A stretch of DNA of 63,355 bases from NCBI RefSeq assembly GCF_024684275.1, contig NZ_JAIKXF010000133.1:1-63355 (forward strand). The letters are read 5' to 3'. The stretch is from Ruminococcus sp. (GTDB lineage: Bacteria; Bacillota_A; Clostridia; Oscillospirales; Ruminococcaceae). Position numbers and translations under genes: made by a program. This document shows, piece by piece, positions 8,525 to 16,022 of the stretch. Position 1 is the first letter of the stretch. Each line of letters opens with the position of its first letter. The notes below the pieces were generated by a model. That model saw only the letters and a list, made by a program, of their open reading frames with translations. It did no database searches and had not been told where the DNA came from.

Positions 8525-8690
8525 TCAAGATGAGGTTATCTTTTTTATGAGCGGTATCATCATGCCTCCTATTGCATTACCTGCTGCAACTGTCAGTATG
8601 TACGGCATATCAATTGGAAAAGTTCCTGCCATAAACATATAAAATGTATCTGCGATTGAATGATTGAAGCCGCAGATTAGCCGTGCTGTT
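8525..8690 (-). pseudogene. Formate/nitrite transporter C-terminal remnant
   Basis: The minus strand reads RLICGFNHSIADTFYMFMAG, then a hydrophobic stretch with LTVAAGNAIGGMMIPLI, ending at TGA (complement of 8525-8527). G-F-x-H-S-I-A-x-x-F-Y is the conserved pore-helix sequence of FocA/FNT channels, and A-G-N-x-x-G-G is a later family motif. Only about 54 residues remain and the 5' part is missing: the sequence joins directly to an unrelated fragment on the opposite strand near 8677-8690. Non-functional. Confidence 0.65.
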
Positions 8691-8964
8691 CACGGCTGTA
8701 CTGATACTCACATGGAACGGACCTGTCAGCCTGCTTGCGTTTACTGCTTCGGTCACAAGCACCTTTGCTTACTGGTCAAACAGTCCGCGAAAGATACGAA
8801 TGGTAAATCTGGTCTGCGCTTCGCCGTGCTGACTGGCGTATGATGTTATCGTATATTCGCTGGGAGGCATTGTAAGCGAGTCTATAACTATCATTTCGAT
8901 ACTTGTATCCTTTGTCCGTTTCGGCTGGAAGGGACTTGAACGTGATGCAAGTGCCGAGTCATAG
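8677..8964 (+). pseudogene. YgjV-like membrane protein remnant with in-frame stop
   Basis: Frame 1 reads LAVLFTAVLILTWNGPVSLL, then ASVTSTFAYWSNSPRKIR, a TGA at 8830-8832, and LAYDVIVYSLGGIVSESIT to TAG at 8962. The sequence resembles YgjV-type inner membrane proteins; SPC-stop-LAYD suggests a tryptophan codon TGG mutated to TGA. No start codon or ribosome site is present, so this is a C-terminal fragment. It abuts the formate-transporter remnant. Confidence 0.55.
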
Positions 8965-8982
8965 AGAAATAACAAAAAATCA

Positions 8983-9006
8983 AGCCGCAGGGTAATTCCT
9001 GCGGCT
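8983..9006 (-). terminator. Rho-independent terminator of the 59-residue ORF
   Basis: AGCCGCAGG (8983-8991) pairs with CCTGCGGCT (8998-9006). Read on the minus strand, the hairpin is followed by TTGATTTTTTG, a proper T-tract. It lies about 36 bases past the stop of the small minus-strand gene. Confidence 0.75.
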
Positions 9007-9041
9007 ATATTAAATGCCTTACGGCGGTTATTGAGGACACA

Positions 9042-9221
9042 TTATTTATTATCATCATCTTCTACCCAGGGAGATGTATAGTGAAACTTGCCTGAATCCA
9101 TATCAAGGGCGACATACTCATCTAATCGCCGCATAAGATTGCCTTTTGAATCAACGCCGATCTTATTGTTGAACGGTGTGATGAAATCATTATCATTATA
9201 ATCAAAAATAGCTGCACACAT
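9042..9221 (-). CDS. Small acidic protein of unknown function (59 aa)
   Basis: The minus strand has AAGGAGGATCTGTT before ATG at 9221, and the frame runs 59 residues to TAA. The product starts MCAAIFDYNDNDF and ends in an acidic tail (VEDDDNK); there is no signal peptide or membrane segment. A near-ideal ribosome site, a perfect promoter about 130 bases upstream (9352-9380) and a terminator downstream all show that it is a real monocistronic gene. I do not recognise the family. The tail and the NKIGVDSKGNLMRRLDEY segment suggest a compact soluble protein. Confidence 0.7.
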   Translation of the reverse strand: MCAAIFDYNDNDFITPFNNKIGVDSKGNLMRRLDEYVALDMDSGKFHYTSPWVEDDDNK

Positions 9222-9351
9222 AACAGATCCTCCTTATTATAGGCTTGAAATTGCCGTGTTCGGGGAGCTTGCACACTAATATCAGACTTTGTTATTCAAA
9301 GAACATCAGGATCACCTCTTTTAAGCTGAAAGCGTTATTTACTATACATTT

Positions 9352-9393
9352 ATTATATCATATTTCAACACATTTGTCAACATATAGTTGAAA
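9352..9393 (-). promoter_or_regulatory. Consensus promoter with overlapping inverted repeats
   Basis: Minus strand: TTGACA (9375-9380), 17-base spacer, TATAAT (9352-9357), both perfect. TTTCAAC (9363-9369) and GTTGAAA (9387-9393) form an inverted repeat across the -35, and TCAAC-ATATA-GTTGA (9377-9391) is nested inside. This suggests repression of an otherwise strong promoter. Confidence 0.8.
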
Positions 9394-9463
9394 ACATACA
9401 AAAGAATTTTGAGAGCATTTTATTTCAGGCGATAACAGTTGGCGGCTGAAATGATGTAACAAG

Positions 9464-9490
9464 AAAGCCGCAGGATTAAACTGCGGCTTT
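9464..9490 (-). terminator. Terminator after the mcrC-like gene
   Basis: AAAGCCGCAG (9464-9473) pairs with CTGCGGCTTT (9481-9490), five bases past the stop of the minus-strand mcrC-like gene; CTTTCTTGTT follows on that strand. Confidence 0.75.
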
Positions 9491-9495
9491 AAATA

Positions 9496-10377
9496 TCATT
9501 TCCGTTTTCTCACTGCTTTCGCTCTCTTTTTCTGCGGAGCAGTTGTCTGAGCCTTATCAGCAGCAGCTTCTGTCGCTTCCATTTTATAGAGCTGAGCACA
9601 CAGCACGTATTTTCCCGAAAAGGCGGTGCCCTCTTTTTTATCAAATAGCATTCTGCAAATATCAAGTACAGTGTTGTACTTTTTGGTATTTCGGGTGTTG
9701 ATGCACTTGCTGAACTCCGCATTTATATCGTGAGGCATACGCGCATCTTCAAGATAAGACAGCGACTCCTTGAGAAGATGTGAGCTGTTAGGATTTGCAG
9801 TAAGCTTGATGAGCTTTGCTGCTGCTGCTTTGATAATACGGTTTTCGGCGCGGTCGGGAGTAAACACCTCATGCCGCACGAAAACGCGCTCGCGGTGAAC
9901 AAGATTGCGGCGGATATTCTCAGAGAACAGGATAGTTCCCTGAACTGAGCTGAGATTTTCCTCGCGGCTTGCATAGGCAGAGAGAACTCCGCTTTTGATT
10001 ATCTTCATTGTTTCCCCTGCAAACACAGAAACGAAATATTCCAGAAAATTCATATGGGGATCGAAGCTCATGGGGCGGAATTCATATCCGCACCTGTCGC
10101 AGAACTCCTCACAGAGGGCTTTTCTCGCGTTTTCAGCGCTGTTCCCGAGCTTGGGGAGTATCTCTGCAAGAGTTCCGTCGGCAAGGCAAATAAAGCCGCA
10201 GTATGAGCCTGCTGATATGTATTTCTTTCCGCCTTTTTCGCTGACAGAGACAGCCCTTCTGCCGTCAGCCTCGCAGACCTCTGCAAACTCGCTCAGCATC
10301 ATGGCGAGCTCGCTGTTTTTTTCGGCAGAGTCCGCGATAATTTCATTGGCTGATACGCAAATATGTCTGGTATACAT
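9496..10377 (-). CDS. McrC-like protein lacking the nuclease domain
   Basis: 293 residues. The N-terminal half and middle match McrC of modification-dependent restriction systems: a MNFLEYFVSVFAGE block, then SENIRRNLVHRERVFVRHEV and TPDRAENRIIKAA, which contact the McrB ring. In family members the middle leads through an 'LFPMEKLFE'-like helix into a PD-(D/E)xK nuclease. Here the text stops at that point (CAQLYKMEATEAAADK) and is replaced by a basic tail ending KKRAKAVRKRK. No D-x-K catalytic motif is present, and nothing in the 270 bases downstream restores it. It is 15 bases from the mcrB-like gene. Either a decayed restriction system or one that recruits another nuclease. Confidence 0.8.
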   Translation of the reverse strand: MYTRHICVSANEIIADSAEKNSELAMMLSEFAEVCEADGRRAVSVSEKGGKKYISAGSYCGFICLADGTLAEILPKLGNSAENARKALCEEFCDRCGYEFRPMSFDPHMNFLEYFVSVFAGETMKIIKSGVLSAYASREENLSSVQGTILFSENIRRNLVHRERVFVRHEVFTPDRAENRIIKAAAAKLIKLTANPNSSHLLKESLSYLEDARMPHDINAEFSKCINTRNTKKYNTVLDICRMLFDKKEGTAFSGKYVLCAQLYKMEATEAAADKAQTTAPQKKRAKAVRKRK

Positions 10378-10392
10378 TATATTCTCCGTTCA

Positions 10393-12156
10393 TCATGAAA
10401 TATCCTTGTATATCCTTATGAAGTGCTCAGCATCCCAGTTTTCGGGCTTGCCGAGGCGGTAAAGCTTCTGTCCCGAATCGAATTTCCTGATATATTTCGG
10501 TGTAATGCATTCGATGAAGTAATTATCGTCGTTCAGTACAAGCTTTATCCTTTCGTAGTCATCGAAGAAGTACTCCTGAAGCAGTGGTATTATCTTTGCA
10601 GCAAAGACCTCTCTCAGCTCATCGAGAGTTTTTATGCAGCCGTCTGCGTTCATGAAATATGCGTGACCGATAGCGTGTTCGCGGTCATAGTAATACTCGA
10701 TACGCTCATTCAGCGCTGTGAGCAGCTCGCACAGGTCTACGCCGCCGCAGTCGCCCAGCAGTGATGGCATAGGCATCATCTCAACGAAGTCAAAACGTCT
10801 TCTCAGAGCAGTGTCAAGCATAGCTATAGAGCGGTCTGCGGTATTCATAGTGCCCAGTATGTAAACATTTGACGGCACGAAAAAGTCAGACTGCGAATAT
10901 GGCAGAATGACTGAGCTGCCGCGTTTGGTGTTCTCGATAAGGGTTATCAGCTCTCCGAATATCCTTGAAATGTTGCCGCGGTTTATTTCGTCGATGATAG
11001 AAACGAATTTCATATGAGGGCTCTTAGAAGCCTTTTCACAAAGAGACTTGAAAACGCCGTTGAAAGGTCTGTATACCACGGTGGTATCCTCATGAGCAAC
11101 AGATGTATCGTTTCCGTATCTGTCAACTACAACGGGGCGGATACCCTCGACAAATTCCTCATAGCTGTAAGCCTGATGAAATGTGGTGAACTTTATCTGA
11201 CCTGAATTGGTATACTTTTCAAATCTTGCCTTTATATCGGAATAGGGCTCATCGTCGTTCTTTTTGCCCTCGATGAGCTGTACAGCGTATTTTATCACAT
11301 TATAGGTCTTACCTGTTCCGGGAGGTCCGTATAGTATCTGATTCAGCGAAGCCTCTGCCTTTGAGTGCTTTCCCTTTGTAAGGTCCTCCTCGGCAGAGCT
11401 TTCAGCCTCGGCTTTTTTCAGCTCAGCCAGCAGCTGCCATGACATGACGTCGAATACTCTCATATTCTTGAACTTGAAATGAGAATTGCGGAAGTCGATT
11501 ATCTTGCGGCAGTTGAAGATATAATGTGAAATATCATCTACATTTTTTATTCCTATACCGAGCTCCTTGAAAACTATGGAATCTGTCATGCTTTCGCCGA
11601 GTATGGGGAAGGTCGCAGGCTTTAAGCAGTGAAGTATCCTTGAAAAGGCAAATACAGGCATTCCCGAATCCTTTACCAGCGGATTGAGCATTTTATGGGC
11701 AGTATCAAGTACCTTGCCGTCGTTTTCAAGTGCTGAAAGGTTTATGCACATCTTGAAAAAGAACTGTATAGCCTCGGGCTTTTCGGCAATGAGTGCTCCC
11801 TTGAAAGAAAGAGGCTTTGTAAGGAAATTCATCTCATTTTTGTCCACAAGGTGAGTGAACAGCATTTTTGCGCCCTTGTTCCATATTTTTTCTACAGCCT
11901 CGTAAAGAATATGCTTGTCAATATGGAGCAGGTGGCTGTTCTGGATACGCTGTTTAAGTTCATTTTTGTCATTTGTCCAGAGTCCCAGCGAAAGATAATA
12001 CAGCAGATCAAGGTCCTTATAGTCGATAAGAGCGGTCTTTTTCAGCTTTGCATAGCACTCTACGGTTTCGTACACCGATTTGTATGTTCCGTCAAATTCT
12101 GTAGGTTGTATTTCGTTTTTTTGCTTGAGTTCTTCAATAATTTTAGTTTTCTCCAT
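10393..12156 (-). CDS. McrB-like AAA+ GTPase/translocase
   Basis: 587 residues. The first 250 residues form an alpha-helical N-terminal domain unlike the EVE, YTH-like or DUF3578 readers I know, presumably the target-sensing module. The motor follows: Walker A GPPGTGKT at 277-284, a [15 protein letters not shown] block, Walker [13 protein letters not shown] near 384-395, the McrB signature MNTADRS at 437-443 and LRRRFDF with arginine fingers at 451-457. All motor residues look intact. It is transcribed first, followed by the mcrC-like gene. Normally McrB binds modified DNA and translocates while McrC cuts; here the cutting domain is missing. Confidence 0.9.
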   Translation of the reverse strand: MEKTKIIEELKQKNEIQPTEFDGTYKSVYETVECYAKLKKTALIDYKDLDLLYYLSLGLWTNDKNELKQRIQNSHLLHIDKHILYEAVEKIWNKGAKMLFTHLVDKNEMNFLTKPLSFKGALIAEKPEAIQFFFKMCINLSALENDGKVLDTAHKMLNPLVKDSGMPVFAFSRILHCLKPATFPILGESMTDSIVFKELGIGIKNVDDISHYIFNCRKIIDFRNSHFKFKNMRVFDVMSWQLLAELKKAEAESSAEEDLTKGKHSKAEASLNQILYGPPGTGKTYNVIKYAVQLIEGKKNDDEPYSDIKARFEKYTNSGQIKFTTFHQAYSYEEFVEGIRPVVVDRYGNDTSVAHEDTTVVYRPFNGVFKSLCEKASKSPHMKFVSIIDEINRGNISRIFGELITLIENTKRGSSVILPYSQSDFFVPSNVYILGTMNTADRSIAMLDTALRRRFDFVEMMPMPSLLGDCGGVDLCELLTALNERIEYYYDREHAIGHAYFMNADGCIKTLDELREVFAAKIIPLLQEYFFDDYERIKLVLNDDNYFIECITPKYIRKFDSGQKLYRLGKPENWDAEHFIRIYKDIS

Positions 12157-12190
12157 ATTATTACAACCTTTCCGATAATATCCTTATTTA

Positions 12191-12219
12191 ATTGTATCAT
12201 GCTGACAAACGTATGTCAA
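12191..12219 (-). promoter_or_regulatory. mcrBC-like operon promoter with overlapping palindrome
   Basis: Minus strand TTGACA (12214-12219), 17-base spacer, TACAAT (12191-12196). A 16-bp near-palindrome, TGACAAAC/GTATGTCA at 12203-12218, covers the -35 and most of the spacer with one mismatch per arm, as expected for a repressor operator. Confidence 0.7.
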
Positions 12220-12284
12220 CTGTATCAAAAATTTTTACACATTATTCACAAAACCATAAGCTTTTTAGCTATACCTCGGAAGTG

Positions 12285-12313
12285 TTGAAATATTATGGAT
12301 ATTAGAGTATAAT
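12285..12313 (+). promoter_or_regulatory. Promoter of the 144-residue orphan gene
   Basis: TTGAAA (12285-12290), 17-base spacer, TATAAT (12308-12313), 33 bases before the ATG at 12347. It is divergent from the mcrBC-like promoter. Confidence 0.75.
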
Positions 12314-12346
12314 AATATCTAAAAGCAGGAAAAAAGGAGCATAAAA

Positions 12347-12781
12347 ATGGATATTTTTTCATTGATCGAAGAGCTTTTGGATAAAAAACCACACATTATA
12401 GATATTTTTCCGCGTAAAATCTCCGAGAGAGCCGGCGGCAGATATTTCGCTGCAGAAAAATATTTTCAGCGAAACAGAGCGTATCTTGACCGCAGACTCA
12501 CAAATATTGTTCTTAAACTGTACTGTTACTATGATATGACCGCAGTTACGGCGGAGGGAACTTCGGAAAATCCCGATACAGAGGAGCTTCTTTCGCTCCT
12601 TGATGGCTGTTTCTGCGGAGATATGGGCTATTTGAATATACTTCTTCCCGAACCTGAAGTGCTGCTTACATTTTACAAGGATGACCTGTATATGGCGGTA
12701 TATAATGCACATGGCGAAGCCGCAGAGCTTATCTCACAGCTTGCCTGCGCCGAGGGACTTTTCTTCCGCAATGCTGAATAA
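12347..12781 (+). CDS. Conserved-looking protein of unknown function (144 aa)
   Basis: It starts after AAAAAAGGAGCATAAAA and is monocistronic. The protein is soluble (no signal or membrane helix) and opens MDIFSLIEELLDKKPHIIDI, followed by RISERAGGRYFAAEKYF-like basic text. The C-terminal half (EVLLTFYKDDLYMAVYNAHG) looks like a small alpha/beta domain ending in a helix with two cysteines (LACAEGLFF). I do not recognise it. The good promoter and ribosome site make expression likely. Its position next to the mcrBC-like pair, but divergent, gives no firm functional hint. Confidence 0.65.
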   Translation: MDIFSLIEELLDKKPHIIDIFPRKISERAGGRYFAAEKYFQRNRAYLDRRLTNIVLKLYCYYDMTAVTAEGTSENPDTEELLSLLDGCFCGDMGYLNILLPEPEVLLTFYKDDLYMAVYNAHGEAAELISQLACAEGLFFRNAE

Positions 12782-12849
12782 TTATGCGTATAAAAGCTGA
12801 AAGTTTATGTGTTCGCTAAGCTCACAATTAAAATAATGCCGCCGTCCCG

Positions 12850-12893
12850 TCTACGGAGCGTAGATTGACTTTTCCCTGATTTTAAGCTACAAT
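12850..12893 (+). promoter_or_regulatory. HTH-regulator promoter with TCTACG-N3-CGTAGA operator
   Basis: TCTACG-GAG-CGTAGA (12850-12864) directly abuts the -35 TTGACT (12865-12870); a 17-base spacer and TACAAT (12888-12893) follow. The same perfect dyad occurs at 51400-51414, upstream of the second HTH/zinc-ribbon regulator. It probably mediates autoregulation. Confidence 0.7.
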
Positions 12894-12930
12894 TAAGTCA
12901 CGGAGCAAATTTGTATCAGAGGTGATCGAT

Positions 12931-13530
12931 ATGGATCAGGTAAAGACAGGTGCCCTTATCAGACAGCTTCGTCTGGATTCGGGAATGACACAAAAGCAGC
13001 TTGCTGAGGCTCTCAGCGTCAGCGACAAGGCTGTATCAAAGTGGGAGTGCGGCAGCGGCTGTCCCGACGTGTCGCTGCTTTCAGAGCTCGCTGCGGTATT
13101 CGGAACGGACGTGCAGACTCTGCTGACAGGCAGTATAATTAAAAACGAAAGTGAGAAAGGCGATATGAAAAAGCTGAAATTTTACGTGTGCAGGGAATGC
13201 GGAAATATCATCACAGCTACATCTGAGGCGGCTGTTACCTGCTGCGGAAGCAGACTCACTGCACTTGAGCCTGTAAAAGCTGAGGAAGCCGATATGCTTT
13301 CGGCTGAGGACTTAGGCGGCGAGTGGTTCATTTCCTCGGACCATGAGATGAAAAAGGAGCATTACATCTCCTTTGTGGCGTATGTGACGGACAGCTCTGC
13401 AATGGTATTCAAGCAGTATCCCGAGTGGAATCTACAGGTAACACTGCCGTTTTACCGTTCGGGAAGACTGGTGTGGTACTGTACACAGCATGGACTTTTC
13501 TATCAGGATATAAGAAGAGCCAAGAGCTAA
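12931..13530 (+). CDS. XRE-family HTH regulator with desulfoferrodoxin-like zinc ribbon
   Basis: 199 residues. ATG 12931 follows AGAGGTGA; an upstream GTG at 12922 overlaps that site and is less likely. Residues 1-65 are a Cro/CI-type helix-turn-helix (MTQKQLAEALSVSDKAVSKW). Residues 78-105 read KFYVCRECGNII...TCCGSRL, a four-cysteine rubredoxin/desulfoferrodoxin-like knuckle that should bind iron or zinc. The C-terminal 90 residues form a beta-rich domain that may sense a ligand or redox state. The HTH start (MDQVKTG) matches the second regulator at 50707-51312, which shares its operator. The target genes are unknown. Confidence 0.8.
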   Translation: MDQVKTGALIRQLRLDSGMTQKQLAEALSVSDKAVSKWECGSGCPDVSLLSELAAVFGTDVQTLLTGSIIKNESEKGDMKKLKFYVCRECGNIITATSEAAVTCCGSRLTALEPVKAEEADMLSAEDLGGEWFISSDHEMKKEHYISFVAYVTDSSAMVFKQYPEWNLQVTLPFYRSGRLVWYCTQHGLFYQDIRRAKS

Positions 13531-13598
13531 GGACGAAGGGCGGACGGTCCTGTCCGCTCGCTGAATTACTGTTTGATCTGATTTTTTTATAATGACTT

Positions 13599-13716
13599 GG
13601 GACGCGCATTAGTCGCCTTCTCTTAACGGAAAAATATGGTTACCGAGCCTGAAATTACATTCTCATAGATGTAACCTGCGTTCCGTCATAGGAGGCTCTA
13701 TTTGCGCGTCCTTTTT
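13599..13716 (+). ncRNA. Free-standing structured RNA (118 nt), unknown family
   Basis: TTACTG (13566-13571), 16-base spacer and TATAAT (13588-13593) sit just before a GG start at about 13599. GGACGCGCA (13600-13608) pairs with TGCGCGTCC (13703-13711), followed by TTTTT, so the transcript closes on its own terminator. Inside, GCCTTCT/AGGAGGC and ACGGAA/TTCCGT extend a long rod, and the core carries ATATGGTTACCGAG and CTGAAATTACA. A second copy at 34556-34662 keeps these strings and changes both sides of the stems together. The rod shape recalls 6S RNA, but I cannot assign a family. There is no ORF. Confidence 0.65.
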
Positions 13717-13951
13717 GTGTAATATCTCCGATCATGATACTATGATTTTGTGCACATCAGAGAAGCTTGAAAAAATTTTTCTGAAATTCAACCTGTTCAC
13801 GTTGAATCATGCCTCTTTTGGGGGTATATATGAAAGGAGCTTTTGGCGCCTCGGGTTACTGAAACGCGAATATGCCGGAGGGAGTTCCAGTGGGGAAGTT
13901 GTATTCAAATAGTTGTCGTGTTGCACAAAGAGGGAGAGAATGTTTTGGCTG
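13717..13951. other. Intergenic region between the structured RNA and the araR operators
   Basis: Open frames here (for example 13715-13912) lack ribosome sites and coding character. No hairpin or promoter stands out before the AraR boxes at 13952. Confidence 0.5.
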
Positions 13952-14016
13952 TACATACAAATTTGTATGTATATTTCAAAAGTTGTATTTACAAATACAG
14001 ACTATTGTGCTATCAT
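13952..14016 (+). promoter_or_regulatory. araR promoter with two AraR-like operators
   Basis: A perfect 20-bp palindrome at 13952-13971 (arms TACATACAAA/TTTGTATGTA) and TGTATTT-AC-AAATACA at 13984-13999 resemble the Bacillus AraR box ATTTGTACGTACAAAT. The second box covers the -35 TTTACA (13988-13993), which is 17 bases from TATCAT (14011-14016). Centres are 30 bp apart. This fits negative autoregulation by the product of the next gene. Confidence 0.75.
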
Positions 14017-14059
14017 GAAGAAAAATCCGAATGAAATCGGAATCCCTTCGGAGGAATCT

Positions 14060-15142
14060 ATGGAAGACTATAAATATATGACGATAGTGGAGTGGTCCAA
14101 GAACTTTATAAGCTCACATAAGCTGAAGCCAAAGGACCGTTTTCTCACCGAAAAGGAGCTCTGCGAGATACACGGTGTCAGCCGACAGACCGTCAGACAG
14201 GCACTGATGTGTCTCGAAAACGAGAACGTTATCAGCCGCGTCAGGGGCAGCGGCGCATTTGTATCATCTGGCTATGCGCAGGGCGATACAGTCGGTCAGA
14301 TAAGGAATATCGGCGTAATATCCACATATTTCACGGATTACATCTTTCCTCATATAGTAACGGGTATCGAGAGCGTCCTCAATGATTCGGGCTTTTCCAT
14401 GCAGCTTGCCATTACTCATAATAAGGTGGCTGAGGAGCAGCAGGCTCTGCAAAGCATGATATCCGGCGGAGTTCACGGGCTTATCGTAGAGCCTTCCAAG
14501 AGCGCACTGCCGAATCCCAATACAGCGCTGTATGAGGAGCTGAGAAGGAAGAATATCCCCGTGGTGTTCTTCAACGCGAAGTACCCGTGGTCGGACTGCC
14601 CCTGTGTTGCTATGGACGATGAGGCGGCAGGCAGGATAGCTGCGGATCATCTCTTTTCTCAGGGACACAGACGTGTTGCAGGAATATTCGCACTTGACGA
14701 TATACAGGGACATAAGCGCTACAGCGGCTTTACAAAGAGCTGTATCGCCCACGGACAGCGAAATGCAGAGGATAACGTGCTCTGGTTCGCAACATCGGAC
14801 AAAAGTCTGCTGTTTACCGCAGGAAGCAACAGGCTTTTAGAGCTTATCAGCGAATCTACGGCGTTTGTCTGCTACAATGACAATATAGCCATAAAGCTCC
14901 TCCAGTTCTGCAAGGAGCATGATATAAGCGTCCCCGATGACTTATCGGTTGTCGGCATAGACGATTCAAAATACGCTTCCATATGCGATGTGCCGCTGAC
15001 CTCTGTGGCACACCCTCAGCGCAGACTCGGCGAAGCGGCGGCAGAAAAGCTCATAGATATGATAAACTCCTATTCTTCGGACAACGGAGACATCATATTT
15101 ACTCCCGAGCTAAAGCTGCGTGATTCTGTAAAAAGCATCTGA
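14060..15142 (+). CDS. araR: Arabinose operon repressor AraR (GntR HTH + LacI-type sensor)
   Basis: 360 residues. The ATG at 14060 follows GGAGG; the frame is open upstream but those codons overlap the operators. Residues 1-70 are a GntR winged helix (LTEKELCEIHGVSRQTVRQAL...VISRVRGSGAFV). From about residue 85 a LacI/periplasmic-binding-type sensor follows (IGVISTYFTDYIFPHIVTGI, PVVFFNAKYPW, SVVGIDDSKYA, LTSVAHPQ). This domain combination defines AraR. It should bind L-arabinose and release the boxes before itself and before the transporter operon at 16023. The downstream gene is an AraC-type regulator, giving two local regulators. Confidence 0.9.
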   Translation: MEDYKYMTIVEWSKNFISSHKLKPKDRFLTEKELCEIHGVSRQTVRQALMCLENENVISRVRGSGAFVSSGYAQGDTVGQIRNIGVISTYFTDYIFPHIVTGIESVLNDSGFSMQLAITHNKVAEEQQALQSMISGGVHGLIVEPSKSALPNPNTALYEELRRKNIPVVFFNAKYPWSDCPCVAMDDEAAGRIAADHLFSQGHRRVAGIFALDDIQGHKRYSGFTKSCIAHGQRNAEDNVLWFATSDKSLLFTAGSNRLLELISESTAFVCYNDNIAIKLLQFCKEHDISVPDDLSVVGIDDSKYASICDVPLTSVAHPQRRLGEAAAEKLIDMINSYSSDNGDIIFTPELKLRDSVKSI

Positions 15143-15177
15143 CATAGTTTGGGTTATCATTACAGCGGGGTATTAAA

Positions 15178-15870
15178 ATGAATAACGAGTCGAAGATAAT
15201 GCAGGACGTCAAGCGTCTTGACATCAAGAAAACAGAAGAGCTGTTACAGAGCGGAAGCCTCGAAAACTGCGATGCTATGCTGGATTCTGTACTCGGCGAG
15301 GTTGGCTTTGCAGAGATACAGTCGCTTATGCTGAGGCTTTACGTCTGTATGGACATCTATGTAGCTGCCCATGCCTTTGCCCAGAAAATAGGTATCAGCA
15401 GTGAGAAGTTCTTTGAGTGCTTCGGAACTGCCGACGAGATAGGCGCGGAGCTGATGACAGCTGAGGACACAGGGAAATTCCTCCACGATCTTGTTCGCGG
15501 CTGTATCAGATGGCGCATAGAATCGGCAAAGGAGAGCGGCAGGAGCATAATCGCAAAGGCAAAGGACTACATTGACCGAAACTATATGAACGATGAGCTT
15601 TCGCTTCTTGTAGTTGCCGATGCAGTGGGGCTGAGCCCGTCTTATCTTAGTACACAGTTCAAAAAGGAGTACGGACAGAATCTGTTCGAGTATCTTGCAG
15701 TAGCACGTATATCTCACGCACGGGAGCTTCTTTGCTGTACATCGAAAATGGTGTACGAGGTAGCCTATGACGTAGGATTCAGGGATTATCGGTATTTCAG
15801 CCAGATATTCAAGAAATATACGGGGCAGACACCCAGACAATTTCAGAACAGTGCAAATATTTGTCCGTAA
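15178..15870 (+). CDS. AraC-family transcriptional regulator
   Basis: 230 residues, 35 bases after araR. Residues 125-225 form the double helix-turn-helix of the AraC family (LLVVADAVGLSPSYLSTQFKKEYG, then VYEVAYDVGFRDYRYFSQIFKKYTGQTP). The N-terminal 120 residues are helical and lack a cupin sugar pocket; they resemble the linker part of AraC-type response regulators without the receiver. It could be a truncated or ligand-independent activator of the arabinose transporter genes immediately downstream. The ribosome site is weak (GGGGTATTAAA). Confidence 0.8.
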   Translation: MNNESKIMQDVKRLDIKKTEELLQSGSLENCDAMLDSVLGEVGFAEIQSLMLRLYVCMDIYVAAHAFAQKIGISSEKFFECFGTADEIGAELMTAEDTGKFLHDLVRGCIRWRIESAKESGRSIIAKAKDYIDRNYMNDELSLLVVADAVGLSPSYLSTQFKKEYGQNLFEYLAVARISHARELLCCTSKMVYEVAYDVGFRDYRYFSQIFKKYTGQTPRQFQNSANICP

Positions 15871-15931
15871 AATTGTATACTGTAAATAATATTCAAAATA
15901 TAATAAACATTTTGTGAAATAATTTCGGTAG

Positions 15932-15969
15932 CAATGTATGTACAAATTGATTATAATGTAAGTACAAGT
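15932..15969 (+). promoter_or_regulatory. Arabinose operon promoter with two AraR-like boxes
   Basis: CAATGTATGTACAAAT (15932-15947) and TAATGTAAGTACAAGT (15954-15969) match the AraR consensus at 12 and 11 of 16 positions. Their TGTA cores are 22 bp apart, about two helical turns, and they flank or overlap TATAAT at 15952-15957. The -35 (TAGCAA) is poor, so an activator such as the adjacent AraC-type protein may assist. Confidence 0.7.
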
Positions 15970-16022
15970 TGACGGCTCAGACGTTAATGGGATAAGTAAA
16001 TTTGGATGGAGGAATCATAATT

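Larger units (their letters stand above)
9222..9495. other. Leader and promoter region of the 59-residue ORF
   Basis: On the minus strand the transcript from about 9345 carries a second ribosome-like site (AAAAGAGGTGATCC) followed by a four-codon ORF, ATG TTC TTT GAA TAA (ATG at 9305), before the real gene. No other coding sequence is visible. Confidence 0.5.

Noticed and set aside
8830..8832. In-frame TGA read as tryptophan or selenocysteine (also TGA at 1124)
   Set aside because: TGA is a normal stop for many intact genes here, there is no SECIS-like hairpin, and both genes are truncated as well; decay is the simpler reading.
9464..9490. Shared GCCGCAG hairpins at 8983 and 9464 as a mobile repeat
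   Set aside because: Both fit as ordinary terminators for the genes upstream of them on the minus strand; two copies are not enough to call a repeat.
13715..13912. 65-codon ORF after the structured RNA
   Set aside because: Starts inside the RNA terminator, lacks a ribosome site and resembles nothing.
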